Part shown: piece by piece, positions 27,453 to 37,000 of the stretch
Layout of the letters: each line of letters begins with the position of its first letter
How positions within the stretch are numbered: the first letter of the stretch is position 1
Origin: Caballeronia arvi
GTDB taxonomy: Bacteria; Pseudomonadota; Gammaproteobacteria; Burkholderiales; Burkholderiaceae
Length of the DNA stretch: 64,000 nt
NCBI RefSeq assembly: GCF_001544695.2
Contig: NZ_FCOM02000008.1
Span: forward strand, 62,001 to 126,000
Direction of reading: 5' to 3'
The notes under the pieces: model-generated
The model's database searches: none
Seen by the model: the letters and a program-made list of their open reading frames with translations, nothing else
Told to the model about the DNA's origin: nothing
Translations under genes and position numbers: made by a program

Positions 27453-28376
27453 ATGACGAACGCATCTGGACATGACCGCCCGATTCTCGTGACGGGCGCA
27501 GCGGGCGCGGTGGGCGGCATCGGCCGTCATCTCACTGAAATGCTGCTTGAAAAAGGGCACAAGGTGCGTGCGCTCGTGCGCCGCGAGGATGCTCGCGCAG
27601 ACGACTTGCGCAAGCTCGGCGCCGAAGTCGTGCAAGGCGATCTGACCGACCTCGCTTCGATGCATCGCGCGATCGAAGGCGTCGCGCGCATCTACTTCGG
27701 CATGTCCGTGTCCGCGCAGTATCTCGAAGCCACGGTGAACACGGCGGCCGTGGCGCGCCATCATAGCGTCGAAGCGTTCGTGAACATGTCGCAGATGACG
27801 GTCACGCAGATGAGCATCACCGAAACCACTGACAGCCCGCAGCACAAGCTGCACTGGCTCGCCGAGCAGGCGCTGCAATGGTCGGGGCTGCCGGTCGTCA
27901 CGGTGCGGCCCACGGTGTTTCTCGAAGGCTTCTTCCGCGTGCTCGCAGCAGAAGGCATACGCGAGCGCGACGAACTCGCTGTGCCGCTCGGCAACGGCAG
28001 GACGTCGCCCGTATCGGCGGTGGACGTGGCGCGTGCAGTCGCGGAGATTCTCGACGATCCCGCGCCGCACATCGGCGCGATCTATAACCTGACCGGTCCC
28101 GAGTCGGCGAGTCTGGATCACTACGCGCAGGTCTTCTCCGACGTGCTCGGCCGGACGATCCGCTACCGCGACGTGCCGATCGAAGCATGGGCCGACACGC
28201 TTCGCGAGATGCGCGTGCCCGACCATCTCGCCCGGCATCTCGCGACGATGGGCGCACTGCACGCCCAGGGCCGCTACGACCGTCTCACCGACGACCTCTT
28301 CAGGCTCACCGGCAAGACGCCGACGAGCATGCGCGAGTTCGTCGAACGGCACGCCGCCGAGTTCACCCGCGTCTGA
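27453..28376 (+). CDS. NmrA-like NAD(P)-binding reductase (QOR2-like)
   Basis: This is a 307-residue atypical short-chain dehydrogenase/NmrA protein with an N-terminal Rossmann motif ILVTGAAGAVGGIGRHLTEMLLEKG and the VRPTVFLEGFFR region. The start MTNASGHD at 27453 has SD-like GAAGG upstream. It probably uses NAD(P)H on a quinone or carbonyl, or acts as a redox sensor. The epoxide hydrolase gene follows 39 bases later. Confidence 0.85.
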   Translation: MTNASGHDRPILVTGAAGAVGGIGRHLTEMLLEKGHKVRALVRREDARADDLRKLGAEVVQGDLTDLASMHRAIEGVARIYFGMSVSAQYLEATVNTAAVARHHSVEAFVNMSQMTVTQMSITETTDSPQHKLHWLAEQALQWSGLPVVTVRPTVFLEGFFRVLAAEGIRERDELAVPLGNGRTSPVSAVDVARAVAEILDDPAPHIGAIYNLTGPESASLDHYAQVFSDVLGRTIRYRDVPIEAWADTLREMRVPDHLARHLATMGALHAQGRYDRLTDDLFRLTGKTPTSMREFVERHAAEFTRV

Positions 28377-28415
28377 CGGCACGCGCCGACAAGATCATCT
28401 TCCTCAGGAGTTCTC

Positions 28416-29780
28416 ATGTCCGACAACACTACCCTTCCGCAGTCGCCGACACGCCGCCGTTTCGTGGGGGCCGCGGCGGCCAGCGTCGCGGCGGCATCGC
28501 TGAGCCCGCTCGTTTTTGCAGAATCGAACCCGTCCATCGTTTCGATAACGAAGGCGGCGAACGGCGACAAGGACGCGATCCGTCCGCTGCGCGTGCACGT
28601 GCCCGAGGCGCAGCTCACCGATTTGCGCCGGCGCATCCGGGCGACGCGCTGGCCGGAACGCGAAACCGTCTCCGATGACTCACAAGGCGTGCCGCTCGCG
28701 ATGATGCAGGAACTCGCGCGCCACTGGTCCACCGATTACGACTGGCGCAAGTGTGAAGCGAAGCTGAACGCGTGTCCGAATTTCATCACCGAAATCGACG
28801 GGCTCGACATTCACTTCATCCACGTTCGCTCGAAGCATGAGAACGCGATGCCGCTCATCGTGACGCATGGGTGGCCCGGTTCGGTCATCGAGCAGTTCAA
28901 GATCATCGATCCGCTGACGAATCCCACGGCGCACGGCGCGAGCGCATCGGATGCGTTTCATCTGGTCATTCCATCTCTGCCGGGCTATGGATTGTCCGGC
29001 AAGCCGACGACAACCGGCTGGGGCCCCGAACGCACCGCGCGCGCGTGGGTCACGCTGATGAAGCGGCTCGGCTACGACAGGTTCGCGGCACAAGGCGGCG
29101 ACCTGGGCGGCGTGGTCGCGAACGTGATGGGCAAGCAGGCGCCGCCCGAATTGCTCGGCATTCACGTCAACTTCCCGGCGACCGCTCCCGCTGATATCGG
29201 CAAAGCGCTGCAAGCCGGCGATCCGCCGCCCGCCGGCCTGAACGATGAAGAACGGCACGCGTACGACCAGCTCGCGAGCGCCGCGAAGAAGCGCCGCGCG
29301 TATGCGCTGGAAATGGGCACGCGCCCGCAGACGCTCTACGGCATCGCGGATTCCCCGGTCGGTCTCGCGGGCTGGCTGCTCGATCACGGCGACGGCTATG
29401 TGCAACCTGCCGCGGCGCTGACATCGGCGGTATTCGGCCGCACCGTCAACGGCGTATCGTCAGGCGCGTTGACGCGCGACGACGTGCTCGACGACATCAC
29501 GCTCTACTGGCTGACGAACACCGGCGTCTCGTCCGCGCGCTTCTATTGGGAATCGCACTTCAGTTTCCTCGGCGCGGCCGACGTGTCCGTGCCCGCCGCC
29601 GTGAGCGTGTTCCCGCGCGAGAACTATCAGGCGCCGCGAAGCTGGACGGAACGCGCCTATCACAACCTCATCTGGTACAACCGGCTCGACAAGGGCGGAC
29701 ACTTCGCGGCGTGGGAAGAGCCGGAGCTGTTCGCCGAGGAAGTGCGCGCGGGATTGCGGCCGTTGCGCAGTCGGGTCTGA
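28416..29780 (+). CDS. Epoxide hydrolase-family alpha/beta hydrolase with Tat-like signal
   Basis: This 454-residue protein has an N-terminal twin-arginine-type signal ([20 protein letters not shown], residues 12-31), an EHN domain ([25 protein letters not shown]) and an alpha/beta hydrolase core with oxyanion HGWPGS, nucleophile elbow GGDLGG and C-terminal [11 protein letters not shown] histidine. These are the parts of microsomal-type epoxide hydrolases. Export to the periplasm is uncommon but seen in this group. It forms an operon with the NmrA-like gene. Confidence 0.88.
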   Translation: MSDNTTLPQSPTRRRFVGAAAASVAAASLSPLVFAESNPSIVSITKAANGDKDAIRPLRVHVPEAQLTDLRRRIRATRWPERETVSDDSQGVPLAMMQELARHWSTDYDWRKCEAKLNACPNFITEIDGLDIHFIHVRSKHENAMPLIVTHGWPGSVIEQFKIIDPLTNPTAHGASASDAFHLVIPSLPGYGLSGKPTTTGWGPERTARAWVTLMKRLGYDRFAAQGGDLGGVVANVMGKQAPPELLGIHVNFPATAPADIGKALQAGDPPPAGLNDEERHAYDQLASAAKKRRAYALEMGTRPQTLYGIADSPVGLAGWLLDHGDGYVQPAAALTSAVFGRTVNGVSSGALTRDDVLDDITLYWLTNTGVSSARFYWESHFSFLGAADVSVPAAVSVFPRENYQAPRSWTERAYHNLIWYNRLDKGGHFAAWEEPELFAEEVRAGLRPLRSRV

Positions 29781-29796
29781 TGTTGCTCGACAGGAA

Positions 29797-31356
29797 TCAC
29801 AGCATCCAAGCTCGCGCGAACGCATCGAACCGATCGACTTCGTCGGATTGCCATTGCGCGCTGCGCCCGAGTTCCTCCGCCATGATCCGGGCGACCTCCG
29901 GCGCGGCGAGGCGCGCCTCTGCCGCATCAAGAAACAGCGCGCGATTGCGGCGCGCGAGCACGTCCTCCACCGAGCGCGCCAGCTCCGCGCGCACCGCGAA
30001 GCGCGTCTGCGCCTCCGTCAGCCCGCTCGCCTGCACGAGAATCGTGTCCGCGCCCGGTATCTCCGCGATGAACTCCGCGTCGGCGCCGTAACAGCCGCCC
30101 TGCTGCGCGGTCGCGCCGTGCAGCGGCAACGATGCCGTGCGGCATGGCGTGGCGGGCAACAGGCCCTGCGTCACGGCAAGATCGATCACCTGCTGCGCCA
30201 TCAGGCGATACGTCGTCCACTTGCCGCCCGTTACGGTGATCATGCCCGTCGCGTTCGTTTCGATGGTGTGCTCGCGCGAAAGCGCCGCCGTCGATGCGCC
30301 CGCATCGCCCTTCACGAGCGGACGCAAGCCTGCCCAGACGCTCAGGACATCGTCGCGCGTGGGTTTCACCGACAGGTAGTCCGCCACCGTCGCAAGAATG
30401 AAGTCGATGTCTTCATCGCTCGCGCGTGGATCGAGCGGCAGATCGCGACGCGGCGTGTCCGTCGTGCCGACGATCGTGTGGCCGCGCCACGGCACGACGA
30501 ACAGCACGCGACCGTCTTGCGTGCGCGGCACGAGAATCGCGTCGCGGCTTTGCAGGAAGCGGCCGGGCAAGGTCAGATGCACGCCCTGGCTCGGCGCCAC
30601 GATCGGCCGCGCGCCGGGATCGGCCATCGCGCGGATCGAATCGACCCACACGCCCGTCGCGTTGACGAGGCAGCGCGCGCCGACCGTGAGCACATCGCCC
30701 GTTTCGGCGTCTTTCACTTCGACCCGATGACAGCCCGCACTGCGATCGAAAGTCAGGCCGCGCACGGCGGCATCGTTCAACGCGAGGCCGCCGAGATCGA
30801 AGAGCGTTCGCATCAGCGTGATGGCGAGACGGGCGTCGTCGAACTGGCCGTCGTAGTAGAGCGTGCCGCCGCGCAACGCATGTCCGCGCAGATGATCCGC
30901 GAGCATCGGCGATTTCGCGCGCGTTTCGGCAAGGCCGAGGCTGCGGCTCGCCGCAAGATTGAGCGATCCCGCGAGCCAGTCGTAGAGCTTGAGCCCCGCG
31001 CCGTAGGTCAGCTTGTCGGCCATCCGGTAAGCCGGAACGATGAAGCCCAGCGGACGCACGAGATGCGGCGCGTTGCGCGCGAGCAGGCCGCGCTCGCGCA
31101 GCGCTTCGCGAACCAGCGGGACATTGCCCTGCGCGAGATAACGCACGCCGCCGTGCACGAGCTTCGTGGCCTTGCTGGACGTGCCCTTGGCGAAATCGCG
31201 CGCTTCCAGCAACAAGGTCCGATAACCGCGCGACGCCGCATCGACAGCCGTGCCGAGGCCGCTCGCACCGCCGCCGATCACGACGACATCGAAGACCGGG
31301 GTGCGGTCCAGTTCGCGCAGCAGCGCTGCGCGCTCGGGTGGAATCGTCACTTGCAT
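29797..31356 (-). CDS. glpD: Glycerol-3-phosphate dehydrogenase (FAD, aerobic)
   Basis: This 519-residue flavoenzyme has FAD motif VVVIGGGASGLGTAVDAASRG, the SSKATKLVHGGVRYL signature and a C-terminal DAO_C domain. It oxidises glycerol-3-phosphate at the inner membrane and passes electrons to quinone. The start MQVTIPPE at 31356 lies one base beyond the cupin stop. No glpK, glpF or glpR is nearby, which is unusual for a primary glpD. Confidence 0.92.
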   Translation of the reverse strand: MQVTIPPERAALLRELDRTPVFDVVVIGGGASGLGTAVDAASRGYRTLLLEARDFAKGTSSKATKLVHGGVRYLAQGNVPLVREALRERGLLARNAPHLVRPLGFIVPAYRMADKLTYGAGLKLYDWLAGSLNLAASRSLGLAETRAKSPMLADHLRGHALRGGTLYYDGQFDDARLAITLMRTLFDLGGLALNDAAVRGLTFDRSAGCHRVEVKDAETGDVLTVGARCLVNATGVWVDSIRAMADPGARPIVAPSQGVHLTLPGRFLQSRDAILVPRTQDGRVLFVVPWRGHTIVGTTDTPRRDLPLDPRASDEDIDFILATVADYLSVKPTRDDVLSVWAGLRPLVKGDAGASTAALSREHTIETNATGMITVTGGKWTTYRLMAQQVIDLAVTQGLLPATPCRTASLPLHGATAQQGGCYGADAEFIAEIPGADTILVQASGLTEAQTRFAVRAELARSVEDVLARRNRALFLDAAEARLAAPEVARIMAEELGRSAQWQSDEVDRFDAFARAWML

Positions 31357-31357
31357 G

Positions 31358-31816
31358 TCAGATCGAAATAGGCGTGCCATCCTTGCGCACGAAGCGGCCA
31401 TCGACATTGGCGCTCATCATGTCGACGTCGGAGCATGTAGTCAGATCATCGAACACGCGGCTGCCGACTTCGAGATACATCGCGATCTTCGCCGACCGGT
31501 TCATCATGTGATGGCCATTTCCGCTGCCCTTGCGAAACGCCGCGCAATCGCCCGCGCGCAGGATCGTTTCGCCTTCGTCCTCGATCAGCATCAGCTCGCC
31601 TTCGAGCACATACACGAACTCGTCCTCGTGCGAATGCCAATGACGCTGGCTCGACCAGCCGCCCGGCGGCAGGCGCATGAGATTGACGCCGAAATCGCTC
31701 AGGCCGCCTGCATCGCCGAGTCGCTGGCGGATGCGATCGGCGCACGGTGCATCGAAAGGCGGCGGATAGCCCGAGCCTTTTATCTCGGGCACGGCGGCGA
31801 GGTCGATCTTGGGCAT
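31358..31816 (-). CDS. Cupin-domain protein
   Basis: This is a 152-residue single-cupin protein; the metal-site motifs are QRHWHSHEDEFVYVLEGELMLI (cited in part; His-x-His and Glu) and GSGNGHHMMNRS. Such proteins act as sensors, isomerases or dioxygenases; the function is not deducible. It is sandwiched between a methyltransferase gene (8-base gap) and glpD (one-base gap), so it is likely co-transcribed with both. Confidence 0.85.
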   Translation of the reverse strand: MPKIDLAAVPEIKGSGYPPPFDAPCADRIRQRLGDAGGLSDFGVNLMRLPPGGWSSQRHWHSHEDEFVYVLEGELMLIEDEGETILRAGDCAAFRKGSGNGHHMMNRSAKIAMYLEVGSRVFDDLTTCSDVDMMSANVDGRFVRKDGTPISI

Positions 31817-31824
31817 GGGCAGGC

Positions 31825-32685
31825 TCAGGTGTTCGCTATGAGGAGTTCTTCGGCGTTGTGCGGCGGACGCAGACCGTCGCTTCTGTTCGCGAAATAGCGC
31901 TGCGTCAGATCCGTCGACGATACATGTCGTGCTTTGGTGAAGCCCGCATCGAGCGCCAGCGTCTGGATCTCGGCCAGCCGGAAGAAGCTGATGAACGGCG
32001 TGCCGCTTGCGCGTGCGCCCTTCTCCGCCATCTCGAGTCCGGGACGAACGTCGGGGTCCGCGAATTCGAGCGGCAGCAGGAAAGTCATCGCGAAGACCGA
32101 GCCCGGTGCGAAGCCCGCGACTTCGCGCAACGTGGCCGCGTTCGCTTCCTTCGTGAGATACATGCTGACGCCCGTCGAGACCACGATCGCGGGCTGGCTT
32201 GCATCGAAGCCATGCTTCACGAGCTGCTCGCGCCACGATTCGCCCGCTTCGAAATCCACGGGCACGAAACGCAGCCAGTCCGGCACGCCGTAGCCGAGTT
32301 CGATCAGGCGCCGACGTTTCCATGCCTGCGGCCCTGGCGGATCGACTTCGAACACCTTCATGCGCGACGCGATCTCCGGCCTGCGCTGCGCGAAGCTGTC
32401 CAGGCCCGCTCCGAGAATCACGTACTGCGTGACCCCGCGCTCCGTTTCCCGCACGATGAGATCTTCGATGAAACGTGCACGCGCGACGATCGATGCCCGA
32501 AAGGGCCGCGTGAACTGGGGGTTCATGTCGCCGCGCTCGCGCCAATCGTCGTCGGGTGCGAGCAATCGAAGGCCGATGGTGTCGTTCAGCACGTGCGGCG
32601 GCGCATCGACTTCGACGTGCAGCGCGCGCCAAAGCGCGACGCGCGCCGCCGTGCTGTCCGGAGCCTCGTGAGTCTTGTCGGTCAT
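31825..32685 (-). CDS. SAM-dependent methyltransferase (LCMT/PPM1-like)
   Basis: This is a 286-residue class I methyltransferase with the IVARARFIEDLIV and QYVILGAGLDSFAQR SAM-binding blocks and VFEVDPPGPQAWKRRRL, as in the TIGR00027/leucine carboxyl methyltransferase-like family. The substrate is unknown. It is the first gene of a methyltransferase-cupin-glpD run. Confidence 0.85.
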   Translation of the reverse strand: MTDKTHEAPDSTAARVALWRALHVEVDAPPHVLNDTIGLRLLAPDDDWRERGDMNPQFTRPFRASIVARARFIEDLIVRETERGVTQYVILGAGLDSFAQRRPEIASRMKVFEVDPPGPQAWKRRRLIELGYGVPDWLRFVPVDFEAGESWREQLVKHGFDASQPAIVVSTGVSMYLTKEANAATLREVAGFAPGSVFAMTFLLPLEFADPDVRPGLEMAEKGARASGTPFISFFRLAEIQTLALDAGFTKARHVSSTDLTQRYFANRSDGLRPPHNAEELLIANT

Positions 32686-32918
32686 GATTCAACGCCCGAT
32701 CCAAAGGCATGAATGTCTCATACTTCGCCCCGAACTTGCGGCGAATGATGTGCCTGTGCGGGGAATACCTACGATAATCTCCGCATGAAATGCGGTGATT
32801 AGATCGGCAGACAGAAAGGTTCGTCCACACTGCGTCCTTTCGATGATGGCGACGGTCGCAGCACGTCTTACGAAACATGGCATAACGTTTCGCCCACAAC
32901 CACGAAAAGGCCTCTGAC

Positions 32919-33827
32919 ATGGCGCAAGCGCCGCACGTCGACACGAACGCTCGCAACGAACGCTGGCTCACCGTCGGCGGCCCCGTCGTGTTTCTGCTCC
33001 TGTGGTCCGCGGGATTTCCCATCGCGAAGACCGGCCTGCGCTACGCGTCGCCGCTCACGTTCCTGTCGATACGCTTCGCATTGAGCATCGGCGTGCTGCT
33101 CGCCGTATGCGCGATCAGGCGCCCGCAATGGCCGCGCGATGCGCGTGCGTGGCTGCATCTCGTCGTCGTCGGCTTTCTCGTGCAGGTGATGTACTTCGGG
33201 CTCAGCTATCTGTCGATGACGGCGGGCATCGCGACATCCGTGCTCGCGCTGATCGTGTCCTTGCAGCCGATTCTCGTCGGCGTGCTCGCGCCGACGTTCG
33301 TCGGCGAGCGGATCGGCGCGCGGCGCTGGATCGGCCTGCTCCTCGGTCTCGCGGGCGCGGCGGGCGTGATCGCCGCGCGCGGGCCGCTGCATGCCGAATC
33401 GCTCGGGCCCGTGTTGCTCGCGGTCGGCGCGCTCATCGGCATCACGGGCGCGATGCTCTACGAAAAGCGCCTCGGCACCGCGCAGGATCCGCTGACGTCG
33501 AACCTCGTGCAATACAGCGTCGGCCTGATTTTCTGCGCGCCGATGGCGCTCGGCTTCGAGCACACGCCGGTGCAATGGACGCCGACGTTCATCGCCACGC
33601 TCGCGTATCTCGTCATCTGCAATTCGCTGATCGCGATCACGCTGCTGCTCGCGATGACGCGTGCGGGCAAAGTCTCGCAAGTGGCGTCGCTGTTCTTCTT
33701 CGTGCCGCCCGCGGCCGCGGTCCTTTCCTGGTTCTTTCTCGGCGAAGTCCTGCCGACAGCCGCATGGTGGGCGATGGGCGTCGCGGTGCTCGGCGTCGCG
33801 ATTGCAACGTGGAGCCCGCGCAAATAG
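32919..33827 (+). CDS. EamA/DMT-family transporter
   Basis: This 302-residue protein has ten predicted membrane segments in two EamA repeats (FLLLWSAGFPIAKTGLRYASPLTFLSIRF near the start; second repeat ending SWFFLGEVLPTAAWWAMGVAVLG). It probably exports amino acids or metabolites; the substrate is unknown. It stands alone, divergent from the methyltransferase operon across a 233-base promoter region. Confidence 0.88.
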   Translation: MAQAPHVDTNARNERWLTVGGPVVFLLLWSAGFPIAKTGLRYASPLTFLSIRFALSIGVLLAVCAIRRPQWPRDARAWLHLVVVGFLVQVMYFGLSYLSMTAGIATSVLALIVSLQPILVGVLAPTFVGERIGARRWIGLLLGLAGAAGVIAARGPLHAESLGPVLLAVGALIGITGAMLYEKRLGTAQDPLTSNLVQYSVGLIFCAPMALGFEHTPVQWTPTFIATLAYLVICNSLIAITLLLAMTRAGKVSQVASLFFFVPPAAAVLSWFFLGEVLPTAAWWAMGVAVLGVAIATWSPRK

Positions 33828-33842
33828 CGATAACGATGAGCC

Positions 33843-35585
33843 TCAATGCGAATGCTTCGGCACATCGGCGCCGCGGCAGCCGACGAGAAAGTCGAAGTCG
33901 CAGCCTTCATCGGCTTGCAAAACGTGCTCGACATACAGCTTGCGATAGCCCGTGCGATCTTCGGGAATCTCGCGCTTCGCCGCGTTCCACGCATCGAGCC
34001 GCGCGCGGATCTCTTCGTCACCGATATCGATGCGCAACACGCCCTTGTCGCAATCGAGCTCGATCCAGTCACCGTCGCGCACGATCGCGAGCGGCCCACC
34101 CGCGCGCGCCTCGGGCGCCACATGCAGCACGACGGTGCCATACGCTGTGCCGCTCATGCGCGCATCCGATACACGCACCATGTCCGTCACGCCTTGCGCC
34201 AGTATCTTCGGCGGCAGGCCCATGTTGCCGACTTCCGCCATGCCCGGATAACCCTTCGGCCCGCAGTTCTTCAGCACGAGCACGGAGTCCGGCGTGACAT
34301 CGAGATCGGGATCGGCGACACGGCGCTTGTAGTCGTCGAAGTCCTCGAACACGACCGCGCGGCCGCGATGTTTCAGGAGCGACGCCGTCGCCGCCGATGG
34401 CTTCAGCACCGCGCCATTCGGCGCCAGATTGCCGCGCAGCACGCACAATCCGCCATCCGCGACGAGCGGCTTGTCGAGCGTGCGTATCACTTCGTCGTTA
34501 TACAGCGGCGCGTCCTTCACGTTCTCCCACAGCGTGCGGCCATTCGCCGTGAGCGCATCGGGATGCGGAATCAGCTTCGCTTCGCCGAGGCGCCGCAATA
34601 CGGCGGGCAAGCCGCCCGCGTAATAGAACTCTTCCATCAGGAAACGTCCTGAAGGCTGCAGATCGACGAGCGTCGGCGTGCCGCGCCCGATGCGCGTCCA
34701 GTCGTCGAGTTCCAGCTTCACGCCGATACGTCCGGCAATCGCCTTCAGATGAATCGCCGCATTCGTCGATCCGCCGATCGCCGCATTCGTGCGGATCGCG
34801 TTCTCGAAGGCCTCGCGCGTGAGCAGCTTCGAGAGCCGCACATCCGTAAGCGCCATCTCGACGATACGCATGCCGGACAGATGCGCGAGCACGTAACGGC
34901 GCGAATCGACGGCCGGAATCGCGGCATTGTGCGGCAGCGTGACGCCGAGCGATTCGGCCATGCACGCCATCGTCGATGCGGTGCCCATCGTGTTGCAGGT
35001 GCCCGTCGAGCGCGACATGCCCGCTTCCGCCGACATGAACTCGTGAATCGAAATCTTGCCCGCCTTCACCTGCTCGCTGAGTTGCCACACGACCGTGCCC
35101 GAGCCGATATCGCGTCCTTCGTGCTTGCCGTTGAGCATCGGGCCGCCGGAGACGACGATCGCGGGCACGTCGCAGCTCGCCGCGCCCATCAGCAGCGCGG
35201 GCGTGGTCTTGTCGCAGCCGGCGAGCAGCACGACGGCATCGACGGGATTGCCGCGTATCGCTTCTTCGACGTCCATGCTCGCGAGATTGCGCGTGAACAT
35301 CGCGGTGGGCCGCAGATTCGATTCGCCGTTCGAGAACACGGGAAACTCGACGGGAAATCCGCCCGCCTCGAACACGCCGCGCTTCACGTGCTCGGCGAGC
35401 TTGCGAAAGTGCGAGTTGCACGGCGTTAGTTCGGACCACGTATTACATATGCCGATGATGGGCTTGCCCGCGAACTCGTGATCCGGAATGCCCTGGTTCT
35501 TCATCCAGCTCCGGTACATGAAGCCGTTCTTGTCCGCGGTGCCGAACCAGGCGGCCGAGCGGAGCTTGAATGCGGGGGCGCTCAT
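33843..35585 (-). CDS. IlvD/Edd-family dehydratase, probably a sugar-acid (arabinonate-type) dehydratase
   Basis: This 580-residue enzyme has the cluster cysteines in GICNTWSE, LAGCDKTTPA and STGTCNTMGTAST, and DARMSGTAYGT near the end. Length and sequence style match L-arabinonate/D-xylonate dehydratases more than biosynthetic IlvD. It removes water from an aldonic acid to give a 2-keto-3-deoxy acid. The start at 35585 gives MSAPAFKLRSAAWF. It diverges from a CUT2 sugar ABC operon with shared ATAG-N5-CTAT sites, so both likely serve one sugar or sugar acid. Confidence 0.85.
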   Translation of the reverse strand: MSAPAFKLRSAAWFGTADKNGFMYRSWMKNQGIPDHEFAGKPIIGICNTWSELTPCNSHFRKLAEHVKRGVFEAGGFPVEFPVFSNGESNLRPTAMFTRNLASMDVEEAIRGNPVDAVVLLAGCDKTTPALLMGAASCDVPAIVVSGGPMLNGKHEGRDIGSGTVVWQLSEQVKAGKISIHEFMSAEAGMSRSTGTCNTMGTASTMACMAESLGVTLPHNAAIPAVDSRRYVLAHLSGMRIVEMALTDVRLSKLLTREAFENAIRTNAAIGGSTNAAIHLKAIAGRIGVKLELDDWTRIGRGTPTLVDLQPSGRFLMEEFYYAGGLPAVLRRLGEAKLIPHPDALTANGRTLWENVKDAPLYNDEVIRTLDKPLVADGGLCVLRGNLAPNGAVLKPSAATASLLKHRGRAVVFEDFDDYKRRVADPDLDVTPDSVLVLKNCGPKGYPGMAEVGNMGLPPKILAQGVTDMVRVSDARMSGTAYGTVVLHVAPEARAGGPLAIVRDGDWIELDCDKGVLRIDIGDEEIRARLDAWNAAKREIPEDRTGYRKLYVEHVLQADEGCDFDFLVGCRGADVPKHSH

Positions 35586-35617
35586 GGCTGTGCTCACTCT
35601 GTGAGAAAGACCTATGA

Positions 35618-35630
35618 ATAGCATGACTAT
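35618..35630. promoter_or_regulatory. ATAG-N5-CTAT operator, copy 1
   Basis: ATAGCATGACTAT lies 33 bases upstream of the dehydratase start. The same inverted repeat occurs at 35684-35696. FadR-type GntR regulators commonly bind short inverted repeats with such spacing, and a FadR-type gene ends this locus. Confidence 0.6.
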
Positions 35631-35683
35631 ATCGAGGGCACGTACCGGGAAAACGCTAATCGAAACGTCAAAACGCACTGCAT

Positions 35684-35696
35684 ATAGTTTGTCTAT
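35684..35696. promoter_or_regulatory. ATAG-N5-CTAT operator, copy 2
   Basis: ATAGTTTGTCTAT is 66 bases from copy 1 centre to centre. The whole divergent region 35586-35887 contains no gene. Confidence 0.6.
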
Positions 35697-35887
35697 TGAA
35701 GTCGGCGCGCGGGCTTCGCATATCCCAATTACTAGTTCAAAAACCGCCGCGCTATCGAACAATCCTCTCGCACTGCTTGCATCGTCATCCGCAACGCTTT
35801 CTGCTTTCGAACATGAAAGCCGCTTCGCGTTTGGCGTGCCGTGAAAAACCCTGTATTCGACCAACGAAGAAGAGACCGGAGGAAGAC

Positions 35888-37000
35888 ATGGCGCAGAATC
35901 GCGACGACGACGCAAACGACGGCATCGGCGGCATCATCAATTCGGGCCGGCGCGGGCTCATGCAGGGCGTGGGCCTTGGCGCTGCGCTCTCGCTTCTGGG
36001 CGGCGTGAGCGGCGCGGGCGGTCTGATCTCGACCGCGCAGGCAGCCGAAGCGGCGTTCCCGCAGCACAAGAAATGGAAGATCGTGTTCGTCAATCACGTG
36101 ACGACGAATCCGTTCTTCGTGCCGACGCAATACGGCATTCAGGACGCGTGCGCGATGTTCGGCATGGACTATCAGTGGACCGGCTCGGCCACGTCGGATG
36201 CAGGCGAAATGGTGCGCGCGGTGAATTCCGCGATCGCCGCGAAGGCCGATGCCATCGCCGTGCCGATCGTCGATCCGAACGCGTTCGACAAGCCCATTCA
36301 GGCCGCGCTCGACGCAGGCATTCCCGTGTTCGCTTACAACGCCGACGCGCCGCGCGACAAAAGCAATCCGCGTCTCGCGTATATCGGCCAGGACCTGTAT
36401 CTGTCGGGCTATCAGATGGGCGAACGCATCGCGAGTCTCGTCGACAGCGGCATGGTCGCGCTCTTCATCGCGACGCCAGGACAGTTGAACATTCAACCGC
36501 GTCTGGATGGCGCGAGCGACGCAATCAAGAAGTCCGGCAAGAAGATCGACATTCAAACCGTGGCGACGGGCGCGACCGTCAACGAAGAGCTGTCGAAGAT
36601 CAAGTCGTTCTATCTCGGCCATCAGGACCTGAAAGGCATGTTCGCCGTCGATGCAGGCAGCACGCAGGGCGTCGCGCAAGTCATGAAGGAATCGGGCCTG
36701 CCTTCGAAGGGTGTGCATGGCGGCGGCTTCGATCTCTTGCCGCAGACCATCCAGCTCATTCACGAAGGCTTTCTCGATTTCACCATCGACCAGCAGCCTT
36801 ATGTGCAAGGCTTTTATACCGTGATGGAAGCGTTCGTGTTTCTCGCCTCGGGCGGGCTCGTCGGGCCGGCGAACATCAACACGGGTCTCAAGTTCGTGAC
36901 GAAGGACACGGTCGAGCCGTACCTCAATACATCGACGCGCTATGAAGGCAAGACCACGAAGCCGCAGATCGTGCCGATGAAAGGCGCGATCAAGTCTTAG
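35888..37000 (+). CDS. CUT2 sugar ABC transporter, periplasmic binding protein
   Basis: This is a 370-residue periplasmic-binding-protein type 1 protein. The N-terminal signal (residues 20-52, RRGLMQGVGLGAALSLLGG, twin-arginine-like, ending AQA-AEAA) is followed by the IVFVNHVTTNPFFVPTQYG opening and GIPVFAYNADAP. It is the first gene of binding protein-permease-ATPase. Its stop codon is the TAG formed at the left edge of a MITE-like insertion. Confidence 0.9.
   Translation: MAQNRDDDANDGIGGIINSGRRGLMQGVGLGAALSLLGGVSGAGGLISTAQAAEAAFPQHKKWKIVFVNHVTTNPFFVPTQYGIQDACAMFGMDYQWTGSATSDAGEMVRAVNSAIAAKADAIAVPIVDPNAFDKPIQAALDAGIPVFAYNADAPRDKSNPRLAYIGQDLYLSGYQMGERIASLVDSGMVALFIATPGQLNIQPRLDGASDAIKKSGKKIDIQTVATGATVNEELSKIKSFYLGHQDLKGMFAVDAGSTQGVAQVMKESGLPSKGVHGGGFDLLPQTIQLIHEGFLDFTIDQQPYVQGFYTVMEAFVFLASGGLVGPANINTGLKFVTKDTVEPYLNTSTRYEGKTTKPQIVPMKGAIKS

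Noticed and set aside
35689..35700. HutC-like TTGTCTATTGAA upstream of the sugar ABC operon
   Set aside because: Two mismatches to the hut operators, and the same bases are better explained as part of the ATAG-N5-CTAT repeat.
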